The notes under the pieces: model-generated
Databases searched by the model: none
What the model was told of the DNA's origin: nothing
What the model saw: only the letters and a program-made list of their open reading frames with translations
Position numbers and translations under genes: made by a program
Shown here: piece after piece, positions 53,428-63,669 of the stretch
Layout: each line of letters starts with the position of its first letter
Position numbering within the stretch: position 1 is the first letter of the stretch
NCBI RefSeq assembly: GCF_001940525.2
Contig: NZ_CP019437.1
Location: 1,400,501 to 1,464,500, forward strand
Direction of reading: 5' to 3'
DNA from: Thioclava nitratireducens
GTDB taxonomy: Bacteria; Pseudomonadota; Alphaproteobacteria; Rhodobacterales; Rhodobacteraceae
DNA length: 64,000 bases

Positions 53428-54843
53428 ATGGATCATCGCAGTTTCAAGACCCCGGCGCAGATTTTCGTCGACCTAGCGGCGGGCAACCCGCAGCGCCGCA
53501 TGGCTTTCGATCCGGCGCAACGGCGCGCGGCGCTGCAGGCGCTCTCGCGCGCGATCCATGATTGCGAGGCGGAGATCCTCGCCGCGCTGGCGGAGGATTT
53601 CGCCAAGCCCGAGGCCGAAATTCGCCTGACCGAGATCCTGCCCGTTCAGGCGGAGATTTCGCACGCGTTGCGCAATCTGAAAACGTGGACGAAAGTGCGT
53701 CGGGTGCGCCCGACCCGTGCGATGTTGGGCACCCGCGCGCGGATCGTGCCGGAGCCGAAGGGCACCGCGCTGATCATCGCGCCGTGGAACTACCCGCTGG
53801 CGCTGTCGCTCGGGCCGCTGGTTTCGGCCATCGCGGCGGGCTGTGCCGCGATCGTCAAACCCTCAGAGCTGGCCCCGGCCAGCGCCGCCGTGATCGCGCA
53901 GATCGTCGACGAGGCGCTACCTGCCGATCTCGTGCGTGTGGTGCAGGGCGGGGTCGAGGTCAGTCAGGAACTGCTAGAGCAACCTTTCGATCATATTTTC
54001 TTCACGGGCTCGCCGCGAGTGGGCAAGATCGTGATGGCGGCGGCGGCGAAGCATCTCACCTCTGTGACGCTGGAGCTGGGCGGCAAATCCCCGGTCATCG
54101 TCGGCCCCGGCGCCGACCTGAAAAAGGCCGCGCGGATGATCGCCTGGGGCAAGTTCGCGAATGCCGGTCAGACTTGCATCGCCCCCGATCACGTCTATGT
54201 CGCCAAGCAGATCGAAGCCCCGTTCCTGGCCGAGCTGAAAGCCGCGATTGCGCGGATGTATGGCAAGACGGAAGAGGCGCAGGCGGCCACGCGCGATCTC
54301 GCGCGGATCATCAACCCGGATCATTTCGCCCGGCTCATGGGCATGATCGAGAGCGCGCAGTCAGCGGGCGCAAAGGCGCTGACCGGCGCAACCGGTGAGG
54401 CGCAGAGCCGCTATATCGCGCCGACCGTCCTGATGGGCACCGATCCGTCGATGACGGTCGAGCAGGAAGAGATTTTCGGTCCCGTCCTGCCGGTCATTCC
54501 CTTCGACGATGCGGTGGATGTGGTGACGCGGATCGAGGCCGGGCCGAAGCCGCTCGCCCTTTACATCTTCGAGCGCGACCGCGGCTTGATCGACCGATTG
54601 CGCCGCGCAACCAGTTCCGGCGCGGTGGGCATCAATGTCGCGCTGGTTCATTACCTGCACCAGAACCTGCCCTTCGGCGGGATCGGCAATTCGGGCGTGG
54701 GTGCGGCGCATGGCCATTGGGGCTTCGAGGCATTCACTCATCTCAAACCCGTGCTCGAGAACCGTTTCGCGCCGCTTGCGATGCTGATGCCGCCCTATCG
54801 CAGCGGACGCATGGCGAAGCTCGCCCAGAAATTTCTGCGCTAA
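53428..54843 (+). CDS. aldehyde dehydrogenase, class 3-like (coniferyl aldehyde dehydrogenase type)
   Basis: A 471-residue NAD(P)-dependent aldehyde dehydrogenase of the short class 3 group. The catalytic glutamate lies in TLELGGKSP near residue 217 and the nucleophile cysteine in FANAGQTCIAPDHV near residue 251; the C-terminal NLPFGGIGNSGVGAAHGHWGFEAFTH is typical. AAAGGAG five bases before ATG 53428 decides the start over an upstream ATG. Substrate likely an aromatic or fatty aldehyde, not fixed by sequence. It stands alone 61 bases after znuB. Confidence 0.92.
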   Translation: MDHRSFKTPAQIFVDLAAGNPQRRMAFDPAQRRAALQALSRAIHDCEAEILAALAEDFAKPEAEIRLTEILPVQAEISHALRNLKTWTKVRRVRPTRAMLGTRARIVPEPKGTALIIAPWNYPLALSLGPLVSAIAAGCAAIVKPSELAPASAAVIAQIVDEALPADLVRVVQGGVEVSQELLEQPFDHIFFTGSPRVGKIVMAAAAKHLTSVTLELGGKSPVIVGPGADLKKAARMIAWGKFANAGQTCIAPDHVYVAKQIEAPFLAELKAAIARMYGKTEEAQAATRDLARIINPDHFARLMGMIESAQSAGAKALTGATGEAQSRYIAPTVLMGTDPSMTVEQEEIFGPVLPVIPFDDAVDVVTRIEAGPKPLALYIFERDRGLIDRLRRATSSGAVGINVALVHYLHQNLPFGGIGNSGVGAAHGHWGFEAFTHLKPVLENRFAPLAMLMPPYRSGRMAKLAQKFLR

Positions 54844-54962
54844 GGCTGACTGCGGATTTCACGCGTGATCGCGTTCCGCCACAAGCCCGTGTAATCGCTC
54901 CGGTTGGCGAGATCGCGCCCTAGTTGAACTCCTGTGATCAATAAGAAACAGGGGATTCACCA

Positions 54963-56564
54963 ATGGCATCAACCGAAACGATGGCGGGAGGAGGCAAGCT
55001 GCGGCGGGACGCCGGGGTCATCGGGCTGCTCTTCGCCTCCACGACGTCGATGATCGGCTCGGGCTGGCTCTTCGGGGCCTATCACGCCTCGAAAATCGCT
55101 GGGCCGCTCTCGGTCTGGTCCTGGGTGGTCGGGGCGGCGATCATCATGCTGATCGCGCTGTGCTTCGCCGAACTCTCCACGATGTTCTCGAAATCCGGCG
55201 CGCTGGTCCATATGAGCCACGCGAGCCACGGTGCGACCTTGGGCAGGCTCTGGGGCTGGATGCTGTTTCTCAGCTATGCGCCGGTGCCTGCGGTCGAGGC
55301 CGAGGGGATCGTGACCTATGCGAACAATTACCTGCCCTATTTTCTGCGCGGAGACGGGACGGGCACGCTGACGCTGGTGGGCTTCATCACCTCCGCGCTT
55401 CTCCTGAGCGTTCTGGCGCTGCTGAACCTGCTGGCGATCAAGGCGCTGCTGAAGGTTAACAATACGGTGACGTGGTGGAAGATCGCGGTGCCTCTGATCA
55501 CCGTGGTCGGCCTGATCGCGGCTTCGTCCCATTGGGGTGTCTGGCATGCGGCTCCGGGTACCTACAAGGCGCAAGGCATGTTCACCGCGATTCCGGCCGC
55601 AGGGATCGTGTTCTCGTTCCTCGGCTTTCGCACGGCGATCGACTTGGGCGGCGAGAGCGCCAATCCCGGTCGCAATATCCCGATGGCGGTGATCGGCTCG
55701 GTCATTCTTGCCGCGATCGTCTATATCCTGCTGCAAGTGGCCTTCATCATGGCCCTCTCGAAGGGCGATCTGGCGAATGGCTGGTCGTCTCTGAGCTTCA
55801 AAGGTTCCGCGGGTCCCTTCGCCGGTCTCGCCGCGACGCTCGGCATGGGCTGGCTGGCGCTGCTCCTCTACGTGGACGCCTATATCTCGCCCGGCGGGAC
55901 GGGGCTGATCTACGTCACTGGCGGCTCGCGCATCCTCTATGCCGTGGGCGATACCGATAGCGGGCCGAGCGCGCTGACGCATACCACCCGTCACGGCGTG
56001 CCGTGGCTGGCGGTTGCGGTGATGTGGGCCGTGGGCGTTTTCTTCCTGCTGCCCTTCCCGGCGTGGCAATTGCTGGTGGGCTATATCAGCTCGATCACGG
56101 TTCTGACTTATGGCCTTGGTCCGATCGTGCTGATGGTGCTGCGCCGGTCGCAGCCCGATGCCGAGCGTGCGTTCCGTCTGAAAGGGGCGGAGTTCCTTGC
56201 ACCACTGGCCTTCATTGCCTCGAACCTCGTGATCTACTGGACCGGGTTCTACACCGACTCGATCCTGTTCGGGATGCTGCTCGTGGGCTTCGCCATCTAC
56301 GCGCTCGTGTTCCACGTCGTGCAGAAGAAATCCGCCCCCGAGTTCGGCTGGCGCCATATCGGCTGGCTCGCGCTGTGGTTCGGCGGGCTCTGGATCATCA
56401 CCGCGCTCGGCACTTCGGATCACGCGCTGGGGGTGCTGAACTTCTGGGGTGGGATGGCCCTCGTCGCGGTGTGGTCGCTGGTCGTGATCTGGTTCGCGCT
56501 GCGCGCGGCACTTCCGGCGGAGGAAACCGGCGCGCTGATGGAGCGGATCCAGCGCGGCAACTGA
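54963..56564 (+). CDS. APC family amino acid permease
   Basis: A 533-residue permease with about twelve helices. The first helix motif STTSMIGSGWLFGAYHAS (unwound GSG core) and the ALCFAELSTMFSKSGALVHM of helix 2 are typical of the APC superfamily; helix 6 holds FSFLGFRTAIDLGGESANPGRNIP. Substrate unknown. AGGGG precedes the ATG. It ends in a strong bidirectional terminator. Confidence 0.92.
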   Translation: MASTETMAGGGKLRRDAGVIGLLFASTTSMIGSGWLFGAYHASKIAGPLSVWSWVVGAAIIMLIALCFAELSTMFSKSGALVHMSHASHGATLGRLWGWMLFLSYAPVPAVEAEGIVTYANNYLPYFLRGDGTGTLTLVGFITSALLLSVLALLNLLAIKALLKVNNTVTWWKIAVPLITVVGLIAASSHWGVWHAAPGTYKAQGMFTAIPAAGIVFSFLGFRTAIDLGGESANPGRNIPMAVIGSVILAAIVYILLQVAFIMALSKGDLANGWSSLSFKGSAGPFAGLAATLGMGWLALLLYVDAYISPGGTGLIYVTGGSRILYAVGDTDSGPSALTHTTRHGVPWLAVAVMWAVGVFFLLPFPAWQLLVGYISSITVLTYGLGPIVLMVLRRSQPDAERAFRLKGAEFLAPLAFIASNLVIYWTGFYTDSILFGMLLVGFAIYALVFHVVQKKSAPEFGWRHIGWLALWFGGLWIITALGTSDHALGVLNFWGGMALVAVWSLVVIWFALRAALPAEETGALMERIQRGN

Positions 56565-56579
56565 GCCGGTCCGAGAGGC

Positions 56580-56618
56580 CAAAAAGGCGCGCGAGAAAAT
56601 CTCGCGCGCCTTTTCTTA
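56580..56618. terminator. strong bidirectional terminator
   Basis: AAAAGGCGCGCGAGA and TCTCGCGCGCCTTTT form a perfect 15-bp stem with a three-base loop between two convergent stops; A- and T-runs on both sides let it serve either strand. Confidence 0.9.
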
Positions 56619-57491
56619 TTTGCGTTTCCCCTTCCAGCGGCGATGAATCCAGAGCCATTGCTCCATGTGCTTGAGGATCATCTCCTCCAGCCCGTCATTG
56701 AGGGTCTGGGTCATCGTTTCGGGGTCGGTATGTGGCACGGGCTTGTCAGCGTAGATCCTGAAGCTGAGCCCGTCGGGCTGGCGGATCGCGTAGATCGGCA
56801 CCAGATCGGCCTTCATCTTCAGCGCCATTTCCGCCGCAGACAGAGGTGTGAAGGCGGGCAGGCCGAAGAAGCTCAATTCCGCGCCCTTGCTGAAATGCTG
56901 ATCGAAGCCGAAGGCGACCATCCCGCCATCGCGCAGGAACTTTATCATGTCGCCCAAACCCCGGCGCGAGCGCGAGAACAGCGGCTCGGCGATGGCGGAA
57001 ATGGTCGAGACATATTGTTCGTTGAAGAGCGGGTTGTTCATCGGGCGGTAGATCGCGCCGACCCGGTAGCCGCGCCCTGCAAGCGCCGCGCGCCACGCGT
57101 CGTAATTGCCGAAATGGCCCGCAGCCAGAACGACCGGACGCCCCTCGCGATGGGCGGCTTCCAGCGTCTCGGCCCCGGGGCCTTCGATCGGCAGATCGCG
57201 CACGCGGGCCACGAATTCTTCGCCGGAATAGATCTCCGCCAACATGCGGCCCAGATTGTCGGGCATCTCGCGCTGCAGCCGCTTGATCTCGTCCTCGGAC
57301 AGATCAGGACAGGCGATCGCCAGGTTCTCGCGGATTTTGCGGGTGAAGCCAAGGACCGGCGCGAGCCGCGCCACCATCCGCCCCGCCGCCGGGATGCGCC
57401 GCTCGTACGGTAGCCGCTGGACCAGCCGCATCACCGCCACGAAAAGGGCATTCGAGACGCGGTCGGACAAGGTGGGTTCGCGGTACTTCAT
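56616..57491 (-). CDS. LpxL/HtrB-type lipid A acyltransferase
   Basis: A 291-residue membrane acyltransferase adding a secondary acyl chain to lipid A. The HX4D motif is GHFGNYDAWRAAL near residue 124, and the RPMNNPLF and DQHFSKGAELSFFG motifs follow. The N-terminal helix is amphipathic rather than clearly membrane-spanning. The enzyme is probably the lauroyl-type member of its family; a MsbB-like role is possible. Last gene of tkt-transporter-acyltransferase. Confidence 0.9.
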   Translation of the reverse strand: MKYREPTLSDRVSNALFVAVMRLVQRLPYERRIPAAGRMVARLAPVLGFTRKIRENLAIACPDLSEDEIKRLQREMPDNLGRMLAEIYSGEEFVARVRDLPIEGPGAETLEAAHREGRPVVLAAGHFGNYDAWRAALAGRGYRVGAIYRPMNNPLFNEQYVSTISAIAEPLFSRSRRGLGDMIKFLRDGGMVAFGFDQHFSKGAELSFFGLPAFTPLSAAEMALKMKADLVPIYAIRQPDGLSFRIYADKPVPHTDPETMTQTLNDGLEEMILKHMEQWLWIHRRWKGKRK

Positions 57492-57502
57492 CGTGTCGGG
57501 TG

Positions 57503-58432
57503 TCAGGCTCTGGCTTGGCGCGCAGCTCGGCGCTCACGCGACCAGACATAGAGGCCAGCCCCTACGATCACAAGCGCCCCGGCGATCGTGAACCCGTCGG
57601 GAAACTGTCCGAACATCAGCCAGCCCCAGAAGGACGCGAACAGCAGACCCGAATAGCCGAACGGTGCCAGCGTCGAGGCCTCGGCCAGCGCGAAGGCGCG
57701 GATCAGCAGAAATTGCGAGAGGCTACCCGCAAGCCCGAGGCCGAGGAAAACCCACAGATCGGAGAGCGCGATCGGCTGCCATATGAAGGGCAGGGCGAGC
57801 GAGGAAAGCGCAAGCCCGGTATAGGCGGACCAGAGCTGCGAGGTGGCCGCGCTATCGCCGCGCAGGTAGCGCGTCAGCAGCACCGCGCCCGCGAAGCTGA
57901 AGGCGGCGAGTAGCGCCAACAGTGCTGCCGGATGAAAGCCCGCGAAACCCGGGCGCAGGATGATCATCGCGCCGATGAACGCGGCCGCGATGCCGAAGAT
58001 GCGGTGTGGGCCCAGCCGCTCGCCCAGAAACAGGGCGGCGCCGAGCGTCACGATCACGGGGTTCAGATCGCCAAGCGCGGTCGCGGTGGCCAGCGGGACA
58101 TGTTTCAGCGCGTAGAAGAACGAAACGATCGCACCCATCTGGAACAAGGCCCGGCCCAGTTGGAACTTCGGCTGTGCGCTGCGAAGCCTGCGCGGCAGGC
58201 TGCCGCGATAGATGACCGCCAGCACGGCGGCATTCACCGCGAAGCGCGCCCAGACGATCAGAAGCGGGTGGTAACCTTGCCCGAGAAGTTTCGCGAAAGC
58301 GTCCATCAGAGTCAGCATCGAGAACGCGCCGAGCATCAGCGCGATCCCCATCCCGGGGCGATCGCCCTCGGGAAGCAAAGAGGGGGCCACGCCGGGCCCC
58401 CTCGCTGTCGCTTTCAACCCGGGCAGAGCCAT
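57503..58432 (-). CDS. DMT superfamily (EamA-type) transporter
   Basis: A 309-residue protein with ten helices in two halves; EamA motifs FFYALKHVPLATATAL near residue 103 and ALAEASTLAPFGYSGLLFASFWGWLMFGQFP near residue 250 are clear. Substrate unknown. Its ATG overlaps the tkt stop (TGATG), so it is translated together with transketolase. Confidence 0.9.
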   Translation of the reverse strand: MALPGLKATARGPGVAPSLLPEGDRPGMGIALMLGAFSMLTLMDAFAKLLGQGYHPLLIVWARFAVNAAVLAVIYRGSLPRRLRSAQPKFQLGRALFQMGAIVSFFYALKHVPLATATALGDLNPVIVTLGAALFLGERLGPHRIFGIAAAFIGAMIILRPGFAGFHPAALLALLAAFSFAGAVLLTRYLRGDSAATSQLWSAYTGLALSSLALPFIWQPIALSDLWVFLGLGLAGSLSQFLLIRAFALAEASTLAPFGYSGLLFASFWGWLMFGQFPDGFTIAGALVIVGAGLYVWSRERRAARQARA

Positions 58433-60450
58433 CAGAGGAGGCTCTTGACCTTCTCGGCCACGGCCTCGGGGGTGATCCCGAACTTCTCGTAAAGCTCGCC
58501 TGCCGGGGCGGAGGCGCCGAAGCCCTCCATGCCCACGAAGCCGGCTTTCGCCTCGCGGCCACGCTCACCCAGAAGCCAGCGGTCCCACGGCTGGCGCACG
58601 GCGGCCTCGACCGCCACGCGGACCGAGTTCGGCGGCAGCACGCGCTTGCGGTAGCCCTCGTCCTGCTCGGCGAACAGCTCCATGCAGGGCATCGAGACGA
58701 CACGGGTACCGATCGCTTCCTTCTGCAGCATCTCGCGAGCTTTCAGCGCGATTTCCACTTCCGAGCCGGTCGCCATCAGGATCACCTGACGCTTGCCATC
58801 GGCTTCGGCCAGAACATAGGCGCCGCGCGCGGTGAGGTTCTGCGGCTTGTACTCGGTGCGCAGCGTCGGCAGACCCTGACGCGACAGCGCCAGAACCGAG
58901 GGGGTGCCCTCTTGGTTCATCGCGATTTCCCACGCCTCGGCGGTCTCGATGACATCGGCGGGGCGGAAGGTCAGCGTGTTCGGCGTCGCGCGGCAAATCG
59001 CGAGATGCTCGACCGGCTGGTGCGTCGGGCCATCTTCGCCCAGACCGATCGAGTCATGGGTCATGACATAGACGGTCGGCACTTTCATCAGAGCCGAGAG
59101 ACGCATCGCGCCGCGCGCGTAGTCGGTGAAGCAGAAGAACGTGCCGCCATAAGGGCGCACGCCGCCATGCAGCCACTGACCGTTCATCGCGGCGGCCATG
59201 CCATGCTCGCGGATGCCGTAGTGGATGTAGCGACCCTTGCGGTTCTCCGCGTTGAAGACCGTCATGTCCTTCGACTTCGTGAGGTTCGAGCCGGTGAGGT
59301 CGGCCGAGCCGCCGATGGTCTCGGGGCAGGCGGCGTTGATCACGCCCAGAACCATTTCGGACGCCTTGCGGGTCGCGACCTTCGGTTTGGCCTCGGCCTG
59401 TTCCTTCTTGAACTTGCGGATCGCGCCGGTCAGCTTCTTCGAGACGCCGCCTTCCATGATGCGCGTGAACTCGGCCTGCTTGGCCGCCGAGAGCTTGCCG
59501 AAGCGCTCCTCCCATTCGGCGCGCTCTGCTGCGCCGCGGGTGCCGATCGCTTCCCATTGCGACTTCACGTCGGCGGGGATTTCGAACGGGCCGTGATCCC
59601 AACCGTAGATCGCCTTGGTGCGCGCGATCTCCTCGTCGCCCAGCGGTGAGCCGTGGGCGGAGTAGCTGTCGGCCTTGGTGGGTGCGCCGAAGCCGATGAT
59701 GGTCTTGCAGTCGACCAGAACCGGACCCTTGGCTTGCTTCGCCTTGGTCAGCGCCTCATCGATGGCAACCGGATCGTGGCCGTCACAGGCGAAGACAGTC
59801 CAGCCCGACGCCTCGAAGCGCTTGCGCTGGTCGGTCTTGTCCGACATCGACACGCGGCCGTCGATGGTGATGTCGTTGTTGTCCCACAGCACGATCAGGT
59901 TCGACAGTTCCTGCATCCCGGCAAGGCCGATGGCCTCCTGGCTGATGCCTTCCATCAGGCAGCCGTCGCCTGCGATGACCCAGGTCCGGTGATCGACGAG
60001 CTTCTTGCCCCATTGCGCGCGCAACGCCTCTTCGGCGATGGCCATGCCGACCGAGGTCGCGAGGCCCTGGCCGAGCGGCCCGGTGGTGGTTTCCACCGCG
60101 TCGAGCAGGAAATTCTCGGGGTGGCCCGCGGTCAGCGCGCCCGACTGGCGGAAGTTCTTGATCTGGTCGAGCGTGACCTGCTCATCGCCGCAGAGATAGA
60201 GCAGCGAATAGATCAGCATCGAGCCGTGGCCGGCCGAAAGGATGAAGCGGTCGCGGTCAGCCCATTTCGGGTTCTTCACGTCGAATTTCAGGTGGTTCTG
60301 GAACAGAACGGTCGCCACGTCGGCCATACCCATCGGCATGCCGGGGTGACCGGAATTGGCGGCCTGCACCGCATCCATCGCCAATGCGCGGATCGCGGAG
60401 GCAAGTTTCCAATGCTCAGGATGGGCGGCGCGCAGCTCTTCGATTTCCAT
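58432..60450 (-). CDS. tkt: transketolase
   Basis: A 672-residue TPP enzyme of the pentose phosphate pathway and carbon metabolism. Histidine GHPGMPMG near residue 33, the TPP motif [13 protein letters not shown]...[11 protein letters not shown] near residues 157-190, [15 protein letters not shown] near residue 473 and a normal C-terminal domain are present. ATG 60450 follows GAAAGGA. It leads a small operon with a DMT transporter and a lipid A acyltransferase. Confidence 0.97.
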   Translation of the reverse strand: MEIEELRAAHPEHWKLASAIRALAMDAVQAANSGHPGMPMGMADVATVLFQNHLKFDVKNPKWADRDRFILSAGHGSMLIYSLLYLCGDEQVTLDQIKNFRQSGALTAGHPENFLLDAVETTTGPLGQGLATSVGMAIAEEALRAQWGKKLVDHRTWVIAGDGCLMEGISQEAIGLAGMQELSNLIVLWDNNDITIDGRVSMSDKTDQRKRFEASGWTVFACDGHDPVAIDEALTKAKQAKGPVLVDCKTIIGFGAPTKADSYSAHGSPLGDEEIARTKAIYGWDHGPFEIPADVKSQWEAIGTRGAAERAEWEERFGKLSAAKQAEFTRIMEGGVSKKLTGAIRKFKKEQAEAKPKVATRKASEMVLGVINAACPETIGGSADLTGSNLTKSKDMTVFNAENRKGRYIHYGIREHGMAAAMNGQWLHGGVRPYGGTFFCFTDYARGAMRLSALMKVPTVYVMTHDSIGLGEDGPTHQPVEHLAICRATPNTLTFRPADVIETAEAWEIAMNQEGTPSVLALSRQGLPTLRTEYKPQNLTARGAYVLAEADGKRQVILMATGSEVEIALKAREMLQKEAIGTRVVSMPCMELFAEQDEGYRKRVLPPNSVRVAVEAAVRQPWDRWLLGERGREAKAGFVGMEGFGASAPAGELYEKFGITPEAVAEKVKSLL

Positions 60451-60488
60451 GAAACGTCCTTTCGCGGGGCAGCAGTTGGATGGGTCCG

Positions 60489-60521
60489 CGCCCCTGATAG
60501 CAGGGATCGGCCCGAGATCAA
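60489..60521 (-). promoter_or_regulatory. promoter of tkt
   Basis: TTGATC (60521-60516), a 16-base spacer and TATCAG (60499-60494) on the minus strand predict a start near 60489, 39 bases before the ATG. Confidence 0.5.
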
Positions 60522-60651
60522 GCGTGGCCCACAAGTGCTTGGGGCAAAAGGGTGGGCTTGCCCTGTCGCAAAGGGTTAGACTGATCGAAATCCGCAGCCG
60601 GGCCGCGATTCGGCCATGGCAAGCGAAAAACATGAGGACGAGGAGGCGTGC

Positions 60652-61227
60652 ATGAGTGATATCGCCGAATACGAACGCCGCATCGCTTTCGCGCTCGAAC
60701 GGATCGGGCGCGGGGTCGAAGCGCTCAAGCAGCGCGAGGCAATGCAGGCCAAGGCAGCGCAATCCGCAGCGCAGCAAACCGAGCTGGAGGCCGCCGAGGC
60801 GGAACTGCCCCCGGTACCGGAGCCGCCGCCCGAAGTTGTCGCAGATCCGGCGGAGGTGGCCGAACTGAAAGCCGCGCTCGCCGCGGAGCAGGAAGCGAAC
60901 GCACAACTCTCCGAACGCGTCCGCGCGATCCGCGAGAAACAGGACACCACGCTGGGCGCGATGGAGCGCAAATACGGCGCCGCCGTCCGGGCGCAGGAAT
61001 CTGCCTTCAAGGAGGTCGCTGCCCTCAAGCAAGCCAACGCGGCGCTGGTCGCGGCCAATCGCAAGCTGATGGACGAGGGCGTGGCCTTCTCCGACGAGGC
61101 GCTGATGGCCGAGTTGCAAAGCCTGCGCGCCGCGCGCGACGGCGAAAGCGCCGAGCTTGAACAGATCATCGCGGGTCTCGACCCGATCATCGAAGCGGCG
61201 AGCCGCGAGGAGGGGACCGATGCCTGA
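60652..61227 (+). CDS. coiled-coil protein linked to zapA
   Basis: A 191-residue protein made of heptad-rich helices ([22 protein letters not shown], then [26 protein letters not shown] and the region around residue 115-180) with a Pro-rich hinge near residue 55. No enzyme domain is seen. It overlaps zapA by eight bases, so a partner role in cell division is a reasonable inference, not more. ATG 60652 has GAGGAGG upstream; the earlier ATG at 60616 lacks it. Confidence 0.82.
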   Translation: MSDIAEYERRIAFALERIGRGVEALKQREAMQAKAAQSAAQQTELEAAEAELPPVPEPPPEVVADPAEVAELKAALAAEQEANAQLSERVRAIREKQDTTLGAMERKYGAAVRAQESAFKEVAALKQANAALVAANRKLMDEGVAFSDEALMAELQSLRAARDGESAELEQIIAGLDPIIEAASREEGTDA

Positions 61228-61597
61228 GGTGACGATTTCCGTCGGCGGCCGCGATTTTCAGGTCGCCTGCCAAGAGGGTGAAGAACATTTCCTGCGCTCG
61301 GCTGCCGGGATGCTCGACAGCGAGGCGCAGGTGCTTCTGGGCCAGATCGGGCGCGTGCCCGAGAACCGGATGCTGTTGATGTCGGGGCTGATGCTGGCCG
61401 ACAAGGCTGCGGGCATCGAGGATCAGCTGCGCGACGCGATGAACCGTCTTGGCGAATTGCAGGCGAAGATCGACGAATTGCAGTCGAACCCGGCCCATGT
61501 CGAAGTGCCGATCCTGCCGCCCGAAGTGACCGAGACGCTGGCCGAGATCGCCGCACGCGCGGAGTCGCTCGCCGACCGGGTCGAGGACGACGCGTGA
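61220..61597 (+). CDS. zapA: cell division protein ZapA
   Basis: A 125-residue ZapA that bundles FtsZ filaments. The N-terminal beta domain [26 protein letters not shown] and the coiled coil [20 protein letters not shown] match the family. The C-terminal 30 residues extend it. ATG 61220 overlaps the coiled-coil gene, and its stop overlaps the GTG of the mliC-like gene. Confidence 0.9.
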   Translation: MPEVTISVGGRDFQVACQEGEEHFLRSAAGMLDSEAQVLLGQIGRVPENRMLLMSGLMLADKAAGIEDQLRDAMNRLGELQAKIDELQSNPAHVEVPILPPEVTETLAEIAARAESLADRVEDDA

Positions 61598-62016
61598 GAC
61601 GGACGCTATTTGGCGCGTTGCTCGCCGGCGCCGCGCTGACGGGGCCGGTGGAGGCGCAGGATGCGGCGGTGCCATCGGGGCAACACGACACGCCCGTCGA
61701 GCGGCTTGAGCCGCTCAACCCGACGACCGGCGATACGGTAGAGCCGGTGGTGACCGTCACCTATCATTGCGAGCGCGGCGCGGAAGTGCACGCGGCCTAC
61801 ATCAACGACACCGATCCCCAGCGCGTCGCCCTGTTCCTGCAGGGACGGCTCGTCGTGATGAGCCATATCCGCTCTGCCGACGGCGCGAGATACGCCGAGG
61901 ATGGCGAGGGCGAGGCGGGTTATGTGTGGTGGACAAAGGGCCACGGCGCGATGCTCGACTGGATCGCCGAGGATGGCGAGGCGCAACCGCTGTTCCGCGC
62001 CTGTCAGGAAGACTGA
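61594..62016 (+). CDS. MliC-type lysozyme inhibitor
   Basis: A 140-residue exported protein (signal [21 protein letters not shown]). The MliC fold signature starts VTVTYHCERGAEVHAAYIND and ends GEGEAGYVWWTKGHGAMLDW with a closing cysteine. MliC proteins block C-type lysozyme in the envelope. Unlike enterobacterial MliC it has no lipobox. GTG 61594 overlaps the zapA stop. Confidence 0.85.
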   Translation: MRRTLFGALLAGAALTGPVEAQDAAVPSGQHDTPVERLEPLNPTTGDTVEPVVTVTYHCERGAEVHAAYINDTDPQRVALFLQGRLVVMSHIRSADGARYAEDGEGEAGYVWWTKGHGAMLDWIAEDGEAQPLFRACQED

Positions 62017-62046
62017 GGGCCGCAACGCGATACGCGCGGCGGCCCT
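62016..62046. terminator. hairpin between mliC-like gene and purF
   Basis: AGGGCCGC (62016-62023) pairs with GCGGCCCT (62039-62046) across a 15-base loop between two convergent stops. No T-run follows, so termination is only possible. Confidence 0.45.
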
Positions 62047-62084
62047 GAAGAAATCGTATCAGACGAACGGAAAGCGCCGCGCGC

Positions 62085-63563
62085 TTACTCGGCCGCCTTC
62101 ATCTCGAAACCCTTTTCCAGCTGATCCGAAGGCGTGATCGGATACTCGCCGGAGAAGCAGGCATCGCAATATTGCGGGCAGGAATTGTCGCGGCCCTTGG
62201 CCTCGCCCACCGCGCGATACAGCCCGTCGAGCGAGATGAACTTGAGGCTGTCCACGCCGACCCATTCGCGCATCTCTTCCTCGGTCATCTGCGCCGCCAG
62301 CAGCTTGTCGCGGTTCGGCGTGTCGACGCCGTAGAAGCACGGCCATGCGGTCGGCGGCGAGGCGATCCGGAAATGCACCGATTTCGCGCCCGCATCGAGG
62401 ATCATGTCCTTGATCTTGCGCGAGGTGGTGCCGCGCACGACCGAGTCGTCGACAAGGACCACCCGCTTGCCGCGGATGAGCGACTTGTTGACGTTGAGCT
62501 TGAGGCGCACGCCCATGTTGCGGATCTGCTCGGTCGGCTCGATGAAGGTGCGGCCCATATACTGGTTGCGCGTGATCCCGAGCGCGAAGGGGATGCCGCT
62601 TTCCTGACTGTAGCCGATCGCGGCGGGGGTGCCGCTGTCGGGCACGGGGCAGACCAGATCGGCCTCGACCGGGGCTTCGCGGGCCAGCTCGACGCCGATG
62701 GCGCGACGGGTCTCGTAGACCGAGCGGCCGCCGATCATGCTGTCGGGGCGCGAGAAATAGACATGCTCGAAGATGCAGAAGCGCCCGGTCGAGGGGCCGA
62801 AGGGACGCGAGCTTTCGATATGGCCGTCCTGAATGACCACCATCTCGCCCGGATCGATCTCGCGGACGAATTCCGCGCCGATGATGTCGAGCGCACAGGT
62901 CTCGGAGCTGAGCACATAGCCATGTTCGCCGAGCTTCCCCAGCACCAACGGACGCACGCCCAGCGGGTCGCGCACACCGATCAGCTTGGTGCGCGTCATC
63001 GCGACGATGGAGAACGCGCCTTCCACGCGGCGCAGCGCGTCGGCGATCCGGTCGGCGTGCTTGCGCTGGATCGAGCGCGCCATCAAGTGGATGATGCATT
63101 CGCTGTCGGACGACGACTGGAAGATCGCGCCGCGCTCGATCAGTTCGCGGCGGAGCGCGTCGGCATTGGTGAGGTTGCCGTTATGCGCGACCGCGCAGCC
63201 GCCCATCGAGAACTCGCCGAAGAAGGGTTGGATATCGCGGATCACCGCCCCCTTGGAGCCTGCGGTGGAGTAGCGCACATGGCCGATGGCGATATCGCCT
63301 GGCAGCGTTTCCATCAGGCTCGACTTGGTGAAATTGTCCCGGACGTAGCCGAAGCGGTGAGCGGAATTGAAGCCGGTTGCGGCATCATGCGCGACGATAC
63401 CGCCCGCTTCCTGACCGCGGTGTTGCAGGGCGTGCAGACCAAGAGCCACGAAATTCGCGGCGTCGGAAATGCCGACCACACCAAAGACGCCGCATTCTTC
63501 CTTGAGCTTGTCGTCGTCGAAAGGATGGGCGAAGTGGGTCTTCTGGGCGGCGGGGCAGGACAT
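62085..63563 (-). CDS. purF: amidophosphoribosyltransferase
   Basis: A 492-residue enzyme that starts purine synthesis by making phosphoribosylamine from PRPP and glutamine. The first 23 residues (start MSCPAAQKTHF) look like a propeptide cut before Cys24 (CGVFGVVG), the catalytic cysteine. FeS ligand cysteines of the Bacillus type are seen in SSETCALD, CFYGVD and CPQYCDACFSGEYP. PRPP-binding VLVDDSVVRGTTS is near residue 360. ATG 63563 was chosen; an upstream start would lengthen the propeptide. Follows cvpA. Confidence 0.96.
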   Translation of the reverse strand: MSCPAAQKTHFAHPFDDDKLKEECGVFGVVGISDAANFVALGLHALQHRGQEAGGIVAHDAATGFNSAHRFGYVRDNFTKSSLMETLPGDIAIGHVRYSTAGSKGAVIRDIQPFFGEFSMGGCAVAHNGNLTNADALRRELIERGAIFQSSSDSECIIHLMARSIQRKHADRIADALRRVEGAFSIVAMTRTKLIGVRDPLGVRPLVLGKLGEHGYVLSSETCALDIIGAEFVREIDPGEMVVIQDGHIESSRPFGPSTGRFCIFEHVYFSRPDSMIGGRSVYETRRAIGVELAREAPVEADLVCPVPDSGTPAAIGYSQESGIPFALGITRNQYMGRTFIEPTEQIRNMGVRLKLNVNKSLIRGKRVVLVDDSVVRGTTSRKIKDMILDAGAKSVHFRIASPPTAWPCFYGVDTPNRDKLLAAQMTEEEMREWVGVDSLKFISLDGLYRAVGEAKGRDNSCPQYCDACFSGEYPITPSDQLEKGFEMKAAE

Positions 63564-63599
63564 GGCATCAGCTCCGTATGACGCAAGGGGAGGGCGCTT

Positions 63600-63642
63600 G
63601 CGCTCATTTATATGCAAACGCGAGAGGTGTTAACCCCTCGCG
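63600..63642 (-). promoter_or_regulatory. purF promoter overlapping a dyad
   Basis: TATAAA (63612-63607, minus strand) is a good -10, and the 24-base dyad CGCGAG-G-GGT/ACC-T-CTCGCG at 63619-63642 covers the -35 region. It may be an operator or the terminator of cvpA. A TTAACA 15 bases upstream is a marginal -35. Confidence 0.45.
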
Positions 63643-63669
63643 CCTGTAAAAACCGTCATGTGGCTGTCA

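Noticed and set aside
54969..56582. A 537-codon minus-strand frame opposite the APC permease
   Set aside because: Arg/His/Glu-rich shadow; the plus strand encodes a clear twelve-helix permease.
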